DNA from: Bacteroidia bacterium
Lineage (GTDB): Bacteria; Bacteroidota; Bacteroidia; Bacteroidales; UBA932
DNA: 64,000 bases
NCBI GenBank assembly: GCA_030537315.1
Contig: JAUNNZ010000003.1
Location: forward strand, 1 to 64,000
Direction of reading: 5' to 3'
In this document: positions 53,857 through 62,652 of the stretch, in pieces
How positions within the stretch are numbered: position 1 is the first letter of the stretch
How the letters are laid out: each line of letters begins with the position of its first letter
The notes under the pieces: model-generated
Database searches by the model: none
The model's input: the letters and a program-made list of their open reading frames with translations, nothing else
What the model was told of the DNA's origin: nothing
Made by a program: the position numbers and the translations under genes

Positions 53857-56244
53857 CTAGAAGTCATATCCGAAAGACAGATAGACACCGAACTTGTGCT
53901 GCATCTGTGACCACTGTCCAAGCACTGAGAAAGGTCCCAGCCTGGTATTGTAGGAATACTGGAGGCCGAAGCCGAACTCGCGCCTGCAGATATCGGTATC
54001 ATTTGAGAAATAATCACTGATCGCTGCCGCTTCCGTCCTGTGGTTGACGATGGCCGTCAGATAGTGCTTCACGGCGAGATTGGCCCTTACGTCGCATCTG
54101 AGGACGGTCTGGTTGGAAAATCCGCTCATTGTCACTCCGTTCGCGCCTACGAATGGAAGCTGGCCATCAACGAAACGGTCCATCATCGTGCCGCCGAAAG
54201 TGTTGTTGAGTACCATAGGGACTCCGTCGTCGCAGAAGACAGTACGGTGGTAGATCTGCGGGATGATTGTTATCGGACCGTGTCCGGGCGTGATGTTCCC
54301 CTCGAAGGCAAGCTTGATGTCGCTGATATTGAACTTGTCGGCATAGAAGAAACTGTCGGACCAGTTGTTGTTCTTGAGGGAATACCTGCCGTCGATGGCC
54401 AGCCTGATGCCCCTGGTTCCGAATACAGGCGTATTCCTGTTGTCGAACACGTATTTGACAAACAGCCCGAAACGTTCGTTGCCCTGGTCGAGGTCCGACG
54501 TCATCAAACCTTCCATAAGAGGGTTGCACCAGTATCTTTCATATTCTCCGCCTATGGCAAACTCCATATTCCTGGAGTAATAGTTGGAGAAATAGAATCT
54601 GGTACGGAAACGCTGGTTGTCATCCTTCCTCTGGAAGGCGGAATAGTTCTTGTTGAAGGTGAATGTGGACCTCCAGTAGTCAGCGCTCAGGTTTACATTC
54701 AGGAACGAGCGTATGGCATAAGTGGTGCGCAATTCCACGAACGGGTTATATGATATCTTTCCGTTTATCGCGGCGGAGAGACCGGAAAGCCTGTTTTCAT
54801 TCAGGCCCAGGTGGAATGCCAGCTCCACGGCCATTTCCGAATCGGCCCTCAGCCCCAGGCCGAGCTTGTGCGGCTCCGCCGGCTCGAACTGGAGTTCGAG
54901 ACGGTATCCGTTCTCGACAGTGCCATCACTGATCGTGTTGTAGCTTACTCTCTTGAAACGGCCTGTACCCATATATTTCGATATGGCGGTTTTCAGCTCC
55001 TTCGGAGTCACTTCCTTGCCGACGTCAATGTTCCACTTCCTCATCAGCCAGCGGGCCTCCTTCGAATCAATTCCGGAAACGGAGATGCTGGTGATATGGA
55101 TCTTGTCGAAGCTGTCGAGATATGCGGCCTTCTCCGACTGATACGTCTTTGTCACGGGTCCGTTGATTTCGACAGATTTCTTGATATGTTCTATCTCATC
55201 CTTGAATTTGCCTGCCTCCTTATAGCCGCGGGCCACAAGGGAATCTATGCTGGCGGCATCGAAACTCATCGTTCCGTAGCCGGAAACGTCGGGCCTGATA
55301 TAGACGTCGCAGAGTTTGCGGTTCTCCGCATTGTGCCCGGAAGTGACGATTGCGAACAGCTGGCTGAAAAGTCCCGGAATGGATTTCAGCTCATCCTCAT
55401 CCGCCTTGAATCCCTTCGTGAGCTCTACACCGATGATGTAGTCGGCGCCCATGTCACGGCAGATGTCCGTAGGGAAATTGTTTACCATACCGCCGTCCAC
55501 CAGCAGCATGTTGTTGTACTGCGTAGGGGCGAAAACCATAGGGATGGCCATCGACGAGCGCATTGCATAGGCGATGCGTCCGCTTTCAAGCACGACCTGG
55601 CTGCCGTCCACAAGGTTGGTCGCGACGCAGGCGTAAGGGACAGGAAGCTTCTTGAAGTCTATGGAATCCTGATACCCGACACTGAGGTTGTTGAAAAGGT
55701 TTGCGATGTTGTTGCCTTCGATCAAGCCTCCCGGAAGCGAGCGCAGGAAGTCGGAACTTCTTTCCTGATTGACAATATGGCCCTCGTCCGCCAGCCTTTC
55801 CTCCTCGATCACCTTTCTCTCGTCCGCTTCATACTGCTCCTGTATTCCCTTCGTGGAGAATGGAAGCGACACAAGATAGGTGTCATTCATCTTCTTCACG
55901 TCATAGGACTCATAGATTCGCGGCACGGAGTTGCTCATGAGGACGGACCAGTCCACGTCCTTGATTATCTTGTCGATCTCGTCCGGGCTGTAGCCCAGGG
56001 CGTACAGACCGCCAATGATGGAACCCATGCTGGTTCCCGCGATGTAGTCGATGGGTATCCCCTGCTCCTCGAGATACTTGAGCACGCCGACGTGGGCCGC
56101 GCCCTTGGCGCCGCCGCCGGCGAGGACGACGCCGACCTTCGGCCGGGCGTTTTTATCCGGCACGGCCGCATCCTGCGTTTCCGCGAAAGCGGTGAAAGTG
56201 GAAATGGCGGCGGCAAGCGCCGCTGCTAGCATTTTCTTCATCAT
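53857..56244 (-). CDS. Patatin-like phospholipase with outer-membrane barrel
   Basis: 795 residues. A signal peptide (1 to about 21) is followed by a patatin domain: GGGAKGAAHVGVL oxyanion loop, GTSMGS with the nucleophile (Ser about 72), and the catalytic Asp in LLVDGGMVNNFP (about 247). A POTRA-like segment (about 380-455, HITSISVSGIDSKEARWLM) and a BamA/Omp85-type beta-barrel to the C-terminal Phe (FGVYLSFGYDF) follow. The layout matches PlpD-type (type Vd secretion) proteins. Whether the lipase is released or acts at the surface is not shown. It precedes no obvious partner; upp lies 5 nt upstream in the same direction. Confidence 0.9.
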   Translation of the reverse strand: MMKKMLAAALAAAISTFTAFAETQDAAVPDKNARPKVGVVLAGGGAKGAAHVGVLKYLEEQGIPIDYIAGTSMGSIIGGLYALGYSPDEIDKIIKDVDWSVLMSNSVPRIYESYDVKKMNDTYLVSLPFSTKGIQEQYEADERKVIEEERLADEGHIVNQERSSDFLRSLPGGLIEGNNIANLFNNLSVGYQDSIDFKKLPVPYACVATNLVDGSQVVLESGRIAYAMRSSMAIPMVFAPTQYNNMLLVDGGMVNNFPTDICRDMGADYIIGVELTKGFKADEDELKSIPGLFSQLFAIVTSGHNAENRKLCDVYIRPDVSGYGTMSFDAASIDSLVARGYKEAGKFKDEIEHIKKSVEINGPVTKTYQSEKAAYLDSFDKIHITSISVSGIDSKEARWLMRKWNIDVGKEVTPKELKTAISKYMGTGRFKRVSYNTISDGTVENGYRLELQFEPAEPHKLGLGLRADSEMAVELAFHLGLNENRLSGLSAAINGKISYNPFVELRTTYAIRSFLNVNLSADYWRSTFTFNKNYSAFQRKDDNQRFRTRFYFSNYYSRNMEFAIGGEYERYWCNPLMEGLMTSDLDQGNERFGLFVKYVFDNRNTPVFGTRGIRLAIDGRYSLKNNNWSDSFFYADKFNISDIKLAFEGNITPGHGPITIIPQIYHRTVFCDDGVPMVLNNTFGGTMMDRFVDGQLPFVGANGVTMSGFSNQTVLRCDVRANLAVKHYLTAIVNHRTEAAAISDYFSNDTDICRREFGFGLQYSYNTRLGPFSVLGQWSQMQHKFGVYLSFGYDF

Positions 56245-56249
56245 CCAGT

Positions 56250-56879
56250 TTATTTAGTGCCGAAGATTCTGTCGCCTGCGTCACCGAGGCCGGGAACGAT
56301 GTAGGCGTTTTCATTCAGGTGGTCATCGACCGCCGCTATGTAAATGTCAACGTCAGGATGGTCCCTCTGGATTGTGGCGATGCCTTCCGGCACACCTACA
56401 AGGCACATCAGACGGATTTTCCGGCAGCCGCGCTTTTTGAGCATCGAGATGGCGTAGGATGAGCTGCAGCCCGTTGCAAGCATTGGGTCCGTGACGATGA
56501 CGAAGCGTTTCTCTATGTCGTCAGGCAGCTTGCAGTAGTACTCCACCGGCTCGTGGGTCTGCTCGTCGCGGTAGAGGCCGATATGGCCGACTTTGGCCAC
56601 CGGCACGAGTTCCAGGAGTCCGTCAACCATTCCGAGGCCTGCGCGGAGGATAGGCACGATGGCAAGCTTGCGGCCGGAGACCTTCTTTGCCGCTGTCCTG
56701 CAGATGGGAGTTTCGATTTCTATGTCTTCAAGAGGCATGTCGCGGGTGACCTCATAGCCCATGAGAAGGGATATTTCCTTGAGAAGTCCGCGGAAGTCCT
56801 TGGACCCCGTGTTCTTGTCTCTCATTATAGAAAGCTTGTGCTGTACTAGCGGGTGGTTGATTACGTGGAGCTGGCTCAT
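56250..56879 (-). CDS. upp: Uracil phosphoribosyltransferase
   Basis: 209 residues. It salvages uracil to UMP with PRPP. It has [19 protein letters not shown] near the N-terminus, the [12 protein letters not shown] flexible loop, the PRPP site [12 protein letters not shown], and the C-terminal [13 protein letters not shown] uracil-binding segment. It is divergent from a nucleoside kinase gene, another pyrimidine-salvage-type function. The short gap to the patatin gene suggests co-transcription. Confidence 0.96.
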   Translation of the reverse strand: MSQLHVINHPLVQHKLSIMRDKNTGSKDFRGLLKEISLLMGYEVTRDMPLEDIEIETPICRTAAKKVSGRKLAIVPILRAGLGMVDGLLELVPVAKVGHIGLYRDEQTHEPVEYYCKLPDDIEKRFVIVTDPMLATGCSSSYAISMLKKRGCRKIRLMCLVGVPEGIATIQRDHPDVDIYIAAVDDHLNENAYIVPGLGDAGDRIFGTK

Positions 56880-56906
56880 ATACTTTTTGTTTTAATACTT
56901 GAAAAA

Positions 56907-56933
56907 CAAATTTACGCAAAATTCTTAATTTTG
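56907..56933. promoter_or_regulatory. Divergent -7 elements, upp and nucleoside kinase
   Basis: Minus strand TAAATTTG (56914-56907) faces upp, and plus strand TAATTTTG (56926-56933) faces the kinase. Neither has a -33 box at ideal spacing. The two -7 boxes are only 11 nt apart, so simultaneous use is unlikely. Confidence 0.45.
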
Positions 56934-56949
56934 TAAAAATATAGGTTTT

Positions 56950-58614
56950 ATGCTGAAGATCTACTGCAAGAACACGGGGACATACAAGGAATTCACGGAA
57001 GGCACCACCCTTCTTGACATGCTTCCGGCATTCGATTTCGAAAAGCCGTACGACATCATTTCCGCCAAGGTCAACAACGTGGGCCAGGGCCTGAAATACC
57101 GCGCGTTCAACAACCGCGACGTCGAGTTCCTCGACTACCGCTCCTACAGCGGCCGCAGCGCATACTGCCGTTCGCTCTGCTTCCTGATGAGCAAGGCTGC
57201 GCGCGACGTCTTCCCGGACTGCAGGATCACCATGCGCAGGCCTATCTCAAAGGGATATTACTGCTCGCTGATCAAGCCTGACGGGGCCGCCACGACCACG
57301 GAGGACATCGACAGGATAGCCGCGCGCATGCAGGAGCTCGTGGCGGCAGACACGCCTTTCCGCCGCTACGAAGTGCAGGCGGACGAGGCGCTCGCAATCT
57401 TCAAGGAGATGGACTACTTCGACAAGGTCCGCCTCATCGAGACTAGCGGCCAGCCGTACGTGCACTACTATACCCTCGACGGCACGCCCGACTACTATTA
57501 TGACGCGCTCGTCCCTACCGCGGGATATCTCAAGGTCTGGAGCCTGTCGCCTTACAAGGAAGGCATCCTGATGCGCGTGCCGGACCGCCACAATCCCGAG
57601 GAACTCGCCCCTTTCTACGAGCAGCCGAAGACCTTCGCCACCTTCCAGGAGAACCTGAAATGGAACGCCATAATGGGCCTCGATAACGTCGGAGACGTGA
57701 ACGTGGCCTGCCACGAGGGCAAGGCCTCCGACCTCATCCAGATCGCTGAGGCGCTGCAGGAGAAGAAGATCGTGCAGATAGCCGAAGAGATCGACAGCCG
57801 CGTCCGCCGCGACAACCCGGTGAAGATGGTCCTCATCACAGGCCCTACAAGCAGCGGCAAGAGCACCTTCTGCAAGCGACTGAGCATACAGCTCAAGGCC
57901 TGCGGCCTCCATCCCATATCATTCTCCACGGACGACTATTTCGTGAACCGTCTCGACACCCCGAAACTGCCTGACGGCTCTTTCGACTTCGATAACTTCG
58001 ACACCGTAGACCACGACTATCTTCAGAACGACGTGCTGAAGCTTCTCCGCGGCGAGACCGTCGAAGTCCCTGAATACAACTTCGTCACGGGCCTCCGCGA
58101 GTTCAACGGCAAGCGCCTGAAGCTCGAGCCGGGCTCCATACTCCTCATCGAGGGTATCCACGCCCTGAACCCTATGCTGACCGACAAGGTTCCGGACCAG
58201 TGCAAATACCGCATATTCATCAATACCGTCACCAGCATCTCGCTCGATGACCACAACTGCATACCTACCAGCGACAACCGCCTCCTGCGCCGCATAGTCC
58301 GCGACTTCAACAACGGTTCATTCTCCGCGCAGGCGACGATCTCCAACTGGCCGAACGTCCGCAGGGCCGAGGTCAAATGGATATATCCTTACCAGGAAAA
58401 CGCGGACGTGCTCTTCAACTCGTCATACCTCGTTGAATTCGCAGTCCTCCGCTCGCACGCCGAGCAGATACTGCGCACAGTCCCACACAACTGCCCTGAG
58501 TACAGCGAGGCGCACCGCCTGCTGAAGTTCCTCAGCTATTTCACACCTGTATCGGACAAGGACGTTCCCGCCACTTCCCTTATCCGCGGATTCATTGGCG
58601 GAAGCAACCTGTAG
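56950..58614 (+). CDS. Nucleoside (uridine-type) kinase with TGS-like N-terminus
   Basis: 554 residues. The N-terminus (YCKNTGTYKEFTEGTTLLDML) resembles a TGS or ubiquitin-like domain, followed by a ThrRS/SAD-like region (about 60-230). The C-terminal P-loop kinase begins at VLITGPTSSGKSTFCKRLS (about 295) and has FSTDDYFVNR, the DNFDTVDHDYL region and ILLIEGIHALNP, as in the phosphoribulokinase/uridine kinase family. The substrate is not certain; nucleosides are the usual annotation. It ends 1 nt before the mnmE ATG. Confidence 0.85.
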   Translation: MLKIYCKNTGTYKEFTEGTTLLDMLPAFDFEKPYDIISAKVNNVGQGLKYRAFNNRDVEFLDYRSYSGRSAYCRSLCFLMSKAARDVFPDCRITMRRPISKGYYCSLIKPDGAATTTEDIDRIAARMQELVAADTPFRRYEVQADEALAIFKEMDYFDKVRLIETSGQPYVHYYTLDGTPDYYYDALVPTAGYLKVWSLSPYKEGILMRVPDRHNPEELAPFYEQPKTFATFQENLKWNAIMGLDNVGDVNVACHEGKASDLIQIAEALQEKKIVQIAEEIDSRVRRDNPVKMVLITGPTSSGKSTFCKRLSIQLKACGLHPISFSTDDYFVNRLDTPKLPDGSFDFDNFDTVDHDYLQNDVLKLLRGETVEVPEYNFVTGLREFNGKRLKLEPGSILLIEGIHALNPMLTDKVPDQCKYRIFINTVTSISLDDHNCIPTSDNRLLRRIVRDFNNGSFSAQATISNWPNVRRAEVKWIYPYQENADVLFNSSYLVEFAVLRSHAEQILRTVPHNCPEYSEAHRLLKFLSYFTPVSDKDVPATSLIRGFIGGSNL

Positions 58615-58615
58615 G

Positions 58616-59956
58616 ATGGCACATTACGCCGATACCATCTGCGCGCCCGCAAGCGGCTCCGGCGGAGCCGTGGCGCTCATCCGCGTGAGCGGACCTTCCG
58701 CGCTTGCCGCGGCTGATGCCGTCGTTGCCTTCCGCAACGGCAAGGCATCGTCCGCAAAGGGATATTCCCTGAAATTCGGCAGCATCGCAGGGGTGGACGA
58801 CGTGCTGGTCTCCATTTTCCGCGCGCCGCATTCATATACCGGCGAGGATTCGGTGGAGATCACCTGCCACGCGTCTTCATATATCGTTTCGCGCATACTG
58901 GAACTGCTGGTCGAAGCAGGTTGCAGGCTTGCCGGACCGGGTGAATTCACACAGCGCGCCTTCGTGGGCGGCAAGATGGACCTCGCGCAGGCGGAAGCGG
59001 TCGCAGACGTGATCGCCTCGTCTTCGGCGGTGGAGCACCGGGTGGCGATGAACCAGATGAGGGGCGGATATTCCGCCGAACTGCGCGGCATACGCGACGA
59101 GATGATGCAGCTTGCGGCACTTCTGGAGCTGGAACTTGATTTCAGCGAGGAGGAAGTGGAGTTCGCGGACCGCGGGCGTCTTATGTCGCTCTGCGTTTCC
59201 GCCCGGGAGCACTGCTCGCGGCTGTCCGATTCGTTCAGACTGGGCAATGCCGTGAAGAACGGCGTGCCCGTGGCCATCGTCGGCGCCCCGAACAGCGGCA
59301 AGAGCACCCTGCTGAACGCCCTGCTTGGCGACGACAGGGCAATAGTCTCGGATATTCCCGGCACAACGCGCGACACCATCGAGGAAGTCTGCGTGCTTGG
59401 CGGGGTGAAATTCAGGTTCATAGATACCGCCGGCCTCCGCGAAGCTTCGGACGTGGTCGAAAAGATGGGCATAGAGCGGTCATACGCGGCCCTGGAGAAG
59501 GCTCAGGTTGTGATAGGTGTAGTTGACGGCTCCGCCCCTTCCGCGGCCGCTGACGGCGCCGAAATCGCCGAAAAGGTTTCTGACGGCCAGAAACTGATAC
59601 TGTGCTATAACAAGTCGGACCTGGTGTCCGGGGCATTTGATGCGGCGGGATGCTGCAGGATTTCGGCAAAGACAGGGGCCGACCTTGACGGGTTGCGCTC
59701 CGCTCTGGTCGCCGCGGCCGGCCCGCTCGACGGCTCCGAGACCCTCGTCACCAACGCCCGCCACGCCGCCGCCCTCTCCGCAGCATCCTCCTCCCTCTCC
59801 CTCGTCGAGGACGGCCTCTGCTCCGGTCTCCCCGGCGACCTCGTCGCCGAAGACCTCCGCGCCGCTATCGCTTCGCTCAACGGCATCCTGGGCGAGGACA
59901 TCACCGCAAACGACGTGCTTGGAGAAATCTTTTCGAAGTTCTGCATCGGAAAATAG
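58616..59956 (+). CDS. mnmE: tRNA modification GTPase MnmE
   Basis: 446 residues. With MnmG it makes the 5-carboxymethylaminomethyl modification at tRNA wobble uridine. The N-terminal folate-binding domain starts at DTICAPASGSGGAVALIRVSG (written in part). A helical domain flanks the G domain, with G1 GAPNSGKST (about 222), the G2 region DIPGTTRDT, G3 DTAG and G4 NKSD. It ends with the family C-terminus FCIGK, so the integrated element downstream did not truncate it. ATG 58616 is chosen over an in-frame TTG that lies inside the upstream gene. The sequence is GC-rich and alanine-rich near the 3' end. Confidence 0.96.
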   Translation: MAHYADTICAPASGSGGAVALIRVSGPSALAAADAVVAFRNGKASSAKGYSLKFGSIAGVDDVLVSIFRAPHSYTGEDSVEITCHASSYIVSRILELLVEAGCRLAGPGEFTQRAFVGGKMDLAQAEAVADVIASSSAVEHRVAMNQMRGGYSAELRGIRDEMMQLAALLELELDFSEEEVEFADRGRLMSLCVSAREHCSRLSDSFRLGNAVKNGVPVAIVGAPNSGKSTLLNALLGDDRAIVSDIPGTTRDTIEEVCVLGGVKFRFIDTAGLREASDVVEKMGIERSYAALEKAQVVIGVVDGSAPSAAADGAEIAEKVSDGQKLILCYNKSDLVSGAFDAAGCCRISAKTGADLDGLRSALVAAAGPLDGSETLVTNARHAAALSAASSSLSLVEDGLCSGLPGDLVAEDLRAAIASLNGILGEDITANDVLGEIFSKFCIGK

Positions 59957-59961
59957 ACAAC

Positions 59962-60035
59962 GAAAAGCCGTGAAAAGCGGTGGTATGCGATGGTATAGTA
60001 AAACCTATCTAACTACCTTATAACCAACACTATAC
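59962..60035. repeat. Short repeats after mnmE, possible element end
   Basis: Starting 5 nt after the mnmE stop there are two 10-bp pairs in helical phase: GAAAAGCCGT (59962) and GAAAAGCGGT (59972), then TGGTATGCGA (59981) and TGGTATAGTA (59991). A 7-bp inverted repeat, GTATAGT (59993-59999) and ACTATAC (60029-60035), follows. Their position between mnmE and an integrase suggests recombinase binding sites or the attL region. The core cannot be set without the other end. Confidence 0.4.
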
Positions 60036-60088
60036 ACGCATATTTCCACAAAACCCAAATTTCACTGAATTTCATTAGAAATCAATTA

Positions 60089-60125
60089 GGGGGACAAAAT
60101 CCGCTTGGATTGTCCCCCGTTTTTT
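60089..60125 (+). terminator. Hairpin with T-tract upstream of the integrase
   Basis: GGGGGACAA (60089-60097) pairs with TTGTCCCCC (60110-60118) around a 12-nt loop, followed by six T (60120-60125). It would stop transcripts from mnmE. The right arm and T-tract lie inside the spacer of the integrase promoter. Confidence 0.7.
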
Positions 60126-60134
60126 GTATCTTTG
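60104..60134 (+). promoter_or_regulatory. Integrase promoter
   Basis: CTTG (60104-60107), a 19-nt spacer, and TATCTTTG (60127-60134). The leader to the ATG is about 18 nt. Confidence 0.6.
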
Positions 60135-60157
60135 TACTGTTAACAAATGATACAATT

Positions 60158-61525
60158 ATGGCATCCGTAACTCTCAAACTTTCGACCGTCCAGAACAAGA
60201 AAACTGGCAAGTCAGAAATCCTGCTGCGATACCGCAGTCACCGTGAAATCGCCCTTAGAGCGCACACACACGTATTTATCCTTCCAAAGTACTTCGCAAA
60301 CGGCGAGATCGTCATCAAGAACCGAATCGTCACCGAAGAAGTCCGTGAAGCCCAGGAAGCAAAAGCCACAATCGACAAGATTGTAACCCTCATCACCGAG
60401 TTGGGGGACAAAATGTCCAAAAGTGACTTCTATCAGAGCTGGGCACAAGAGCAAATCGACCGACTTCTCTACCCCGAGAACTTCAAAAACACCAACCCTG
60501 ACGAACACTACCTGCTCGACAAGACCGAAGACTTCCTCAAGTTCAAGAAGATTTCAGCGCAGCGCCATCAGAGCTACCGCACAATCTTCAACATCGTCAA
60601 GCGCTTCGAACTCTACACCGGCAAGCCAATCAATCTCGATACCGCCACTGCCGACACCCTCGTAGAACTGGAGAAGTTCTTCAAGGAAGAGCACACCTTC
60701 TTTGAGCCAAAGCAACAGAAGTACCGCACCATCCTCGTCCCTAAGAAGAAATATAAATATGTATGGGACAACTCCGAGCATGAGCGCGTACCAATCGCCC
60801 GCAGCGACAACGCCATCGTCACATACATGAGCGCCGTCCGCGCATACTGGCGCTGGAACATGGACATGGGCTACACACGCAACGATCCGTTCCGCAAATA
60901 CTCAGTCGGCTCACAGAAATACGGCACACCTTACTACCTCACCACCGAAGAGCGAGACATCCTCTTCAACACCGACCTCAGCAAGAATAAGGAAGTCGAA
61001 CTCGCCAGAGACATCTTCGTCTTCCAATGCTATATCGGCTGCCGAATCAGCGACCTCTTCGCCATGACGCCAGACAACGTGGTCACAAGCGCCAACGGCA
61101 CCGCAGTCCACTACATCCCAAGCAAGACAAAGGAAGAGAATCCACGCGTAGTCAAGGTCTACCTCGCCCCTACCGCAATCGAGATCATGAACCGCAACAA
61201 AGGCAAGTCGGCAAACAGCCTCTTCCCTTTCATGACCACAGGCAAGCTCAATGACCTCATCCGCATCGCCATGAAAGAAGCCGGCATCACAAGAGTTGTC
61301 ACCATCGTCAACCCAGTCACCAAGCAGTCCGAGCAGCACCCGATCTGCGATGTGGCCAGCTCCCACATGGCCCGCCGAACCTTCATCGGCAACCTCTACA
61401 AGAAAGTCAAAGACCCTAACCTTGTCGGCAAGCTCTCCGGCCACTGCGAAGGTTCAAAGGCATTCGCCCGCTACCGAGACATCGATGACGACATGATCAA
61501 GGAAATGACAAATCTGCTCGACTAA
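60158..61525 (+). CDS. Tyrosine-type site-specific integrase
   Basis: 455 residues. An Arm-type DNA-binding N-terminus (VTLKLSTVQNKKTGKSEILLRY) and a SAM-like core-binding domain (about 125-250) precede the catalytic domain. The active-site residues are present: Arg in YIGCRISDLFAMT (about 294), HMARR box (about 403, His and Arg), His in LSGHCEG, and the nucleophile Tyr in AFARYRD (about 438). This is the type found in Bacteroides conjugative and mobilizable transposons. ATG 60158. It is the first gene after mnmE and oriented inward. The unknown gene at 61,530 follows by 4 nt. Confidence 0.93.
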   Translation: MASVTLKLSTVQNKKTGKSEILLRYRSHREIALRAHTHVFILPKYFANGEIVIKNRIVTEEVREAQEAKATIDKIVTLITELGDKMSKSDFYQSWAQEQIDRLLYPENFKNTNPDEHYLLDKTEDFLKFKKISAQRHQSYRTIFNIVKRFELYTGKPINLDTATADTLVELEKFFKEEHTFFEPKQQKYRTILVPKKKYKYVWDNSEHERVPIARSDNAIVTYMSAVRAYWRWNMDMGYTRNDPFRKYSVGSQKYGTPYYLTTEERDILFNTDLSKNKEVELARDIFVFQCYIGCRISDLFAMTPDNVVTSANGTAVHYIPSKTKEENPRVVKVYLAPTAIEIMNRNKGKSANSLFPFMTTGKLNDLIRIAMKEAGITRVVTIVNPVTKQSEQHPICDVASSHMARRTFIGNLYKKVKDPNLVGKLSGHCEGSKAFARYRDIDDDMIKEMTNLLD

Positions 61526-61529
61526 GGCC

Positions 61530-62405
61530 ATGGAAAGACTACTTGAATCACTTGAAAGACTCTCCGAAGCGGCATACGAAGCCCTGCCGCTTCTGGAGAA
61601 ACACGACTACCGCAAGGAAGCCGATGACTACGCCAACAAGAAACTTGAGGTTGACCTCATGCCCAAGCTGCTCCAGGACATCGTAGGCAGCATGCTCATG
61701 TACTGCGCCCCCATCGAACACAACGGAAAGCGCACGCCTGATGCAGAACTTCTCAACGCCGACAACATGAGGTACTTCACAGAGAACCTCAATATCTCCG
61801 GAGACTGGAGATGCCTTCGCCAGCTGAACCACATAGACATCGAGCCCATCGAAGACGTCAAGAACATCCTCGAGCAAATAGGACTCATCCGCCAGGCACA
61901 CCTGCTGGAGAATGTCTGCAACTTTGCCGAAAACCTCCGCTCACATAGCAGATCCCACTCCATCAGGCCTGCTTCAATACACAACGTACCCGTCACTATC
62001 CAGGTCACCCTCTCCGAGGACGAACTCAAAGCAGCAGAACTCCAAGCGGCGCAAGCCTTCACGGACTTCTGCCAAATCTACAAAGCAGGCCAGCTCAACT
62101 CTGCACAAAGACGAGCCCTCTACGACACCTTCAGCAAGCACATCAAGGACAACCCTAACGGCAAGCCACACCTGGCCATCACCGCAGCCATCCTGCTTCT
62201 GATGAAAAGGCCGCTATACGGCAAGCCCCTCCAAGGCCAGTTCCACACAATCCGTAAAACCGTCTTCACTTCCCTCGGCCTTCCCGACACTACCGCCAAA
62301 GCCTACAAGGAAACCTCACTAAAGAAAGACACCGCTCCTACCTTATATAAATATATAGAGCCAGCGACCGAACTTCTTTCCACAGCTCTTGGGACGACAA
62401 GGTAA
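61530..62405 (+). CDS. Unknown protein of the integrative element
   Basis: 291 residues, mostly helical, cytosolic, no family recognised. The N-terminal part (RLLESLERLSEAAYEALPLLEKHDYRK, in pieces) could form a coiled coil. The C-terminal part (about 165-290, ELKAAELQAAQAFTDFCQIY to LLSTALGTTR) is Lys- and Thr-rich. It lies directly after the integrase in the same direction, so it may be a recombination accessory or cargo protein. The ATG follows CTAAGGCC with no clear Shine-Dalgarno. Confidence 0.75.
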   Translation: MERLLESLERLSEAAYEALPLLEKHDYRKEADDYANKKLEVDLMPKLLQDIVGSMLMYCAPIEHNGKRTPDAELLNADNMRYFTENLNISGDWRCLRQLNHIDIEPIEDVKNILEQIGLIRQAHLLENVCNFAENLRSHSRSHSIRPASIHNVPVTIQVTLSEDELKAAELQAAQAFTDFCQIYKAGQLNSAQRRALYDTFSKHIKDNPNGKPHLAITAAILLLMKRPLYGKPLQGQFHTIRKTVFTSLGLPDTTAKAYKETSLKKDTAPTLYKYIEPATELLSTALGTTR

Positions 62406-62485
62406 CAAGACTTTAGGATAAATTAGGATAGACCCTCATAACTATTTATCCCACAACCCCTTACAAGCTCCAAAATAAATCTTGC

Positions 62486-62528
62486 AGAAAGATGAAATAG
62501 GAACATTTCGCGCCTATTTCATCTTTCT
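62486..62528. promoter_or_regulatory. 16-bp inverted repeat at a promoter
   Basis: AGAAAGATGAAATAGG (62486-62501) pairs perfectly with CCTATTTCATCTTTCT (62513-62528) around an 11-nt loop. The last T of the right arm is the first base of the -7 box TACTTTTG (62528-62535). It could be an operator for a dimeric regulator, such as the HTH protein downstream, or a transcript end for the upstream gene. Confidence 0.65.
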
Positions 62529-62535
62529 ACTTTTG
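62528..62535 (+). promoter_or_regulatory. -7 element for the excisionase operon
   Basis: TACTTTTG fits TAnnTTTG. The -33 position is within the inverted-repeat loop and does not match TTTG well. The predicted leader before the HTH gene is about 110 nt. Confidence 0.5.
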
Positions 62536-62547
62536 TGGTGCAATCCA

Positions 62548-62598
62548 ATGAAAACGGAAGTAAAGCAGTCGTTTCAGAGGATGCAGCCACAGCCCTGA
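62548..62598 (+). CDS. Possible 16-codon leader peptide
   Basis: ATG 62548 to TGA 62596-62598 encodes MKTEVKQSFQRMQPQP, starting 13 nt after the -7 box. The distance means either a very short leader or a near-leaderless message. The 5' arm of the leader stems (62560-62569) is inside this frame, so its translation could change folding. No experimental-type evidence; the peptide might be chance. Confidence 0.3.
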   Translation: MKTEVKQSFQRMQPQP

Positions 62599-62652
62599 AC
62601 GGCAACCGCTTTTACTGCTTTGCGGGTGGCTTTACCTTTAAATCTAAGCCAC
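62560..62652 (+). promoter_or_regulatory. Leader with alternative stems before the HTH gene
   Basis: Three pairings are possible: AAAGCAGT (62562-62569) with ACTGCTTT (62614-62621); GTAAAGC (62560-62566) with GCTTTAC (62629-62635); and GTGGCTT (62626-62632) with AAGCCAC (62646-62652). The second excludes both others, and the third ends one base before the ATG at 62653 and would hide the ribosome site. This looks like a translational switch. Confidence 0.45.

Noticed and set aside
59957..60157. tRNA gene as attachment site
   Set aside because: No cloverleaf or CCA-like 3' end could be found between mnmE and the integrase.
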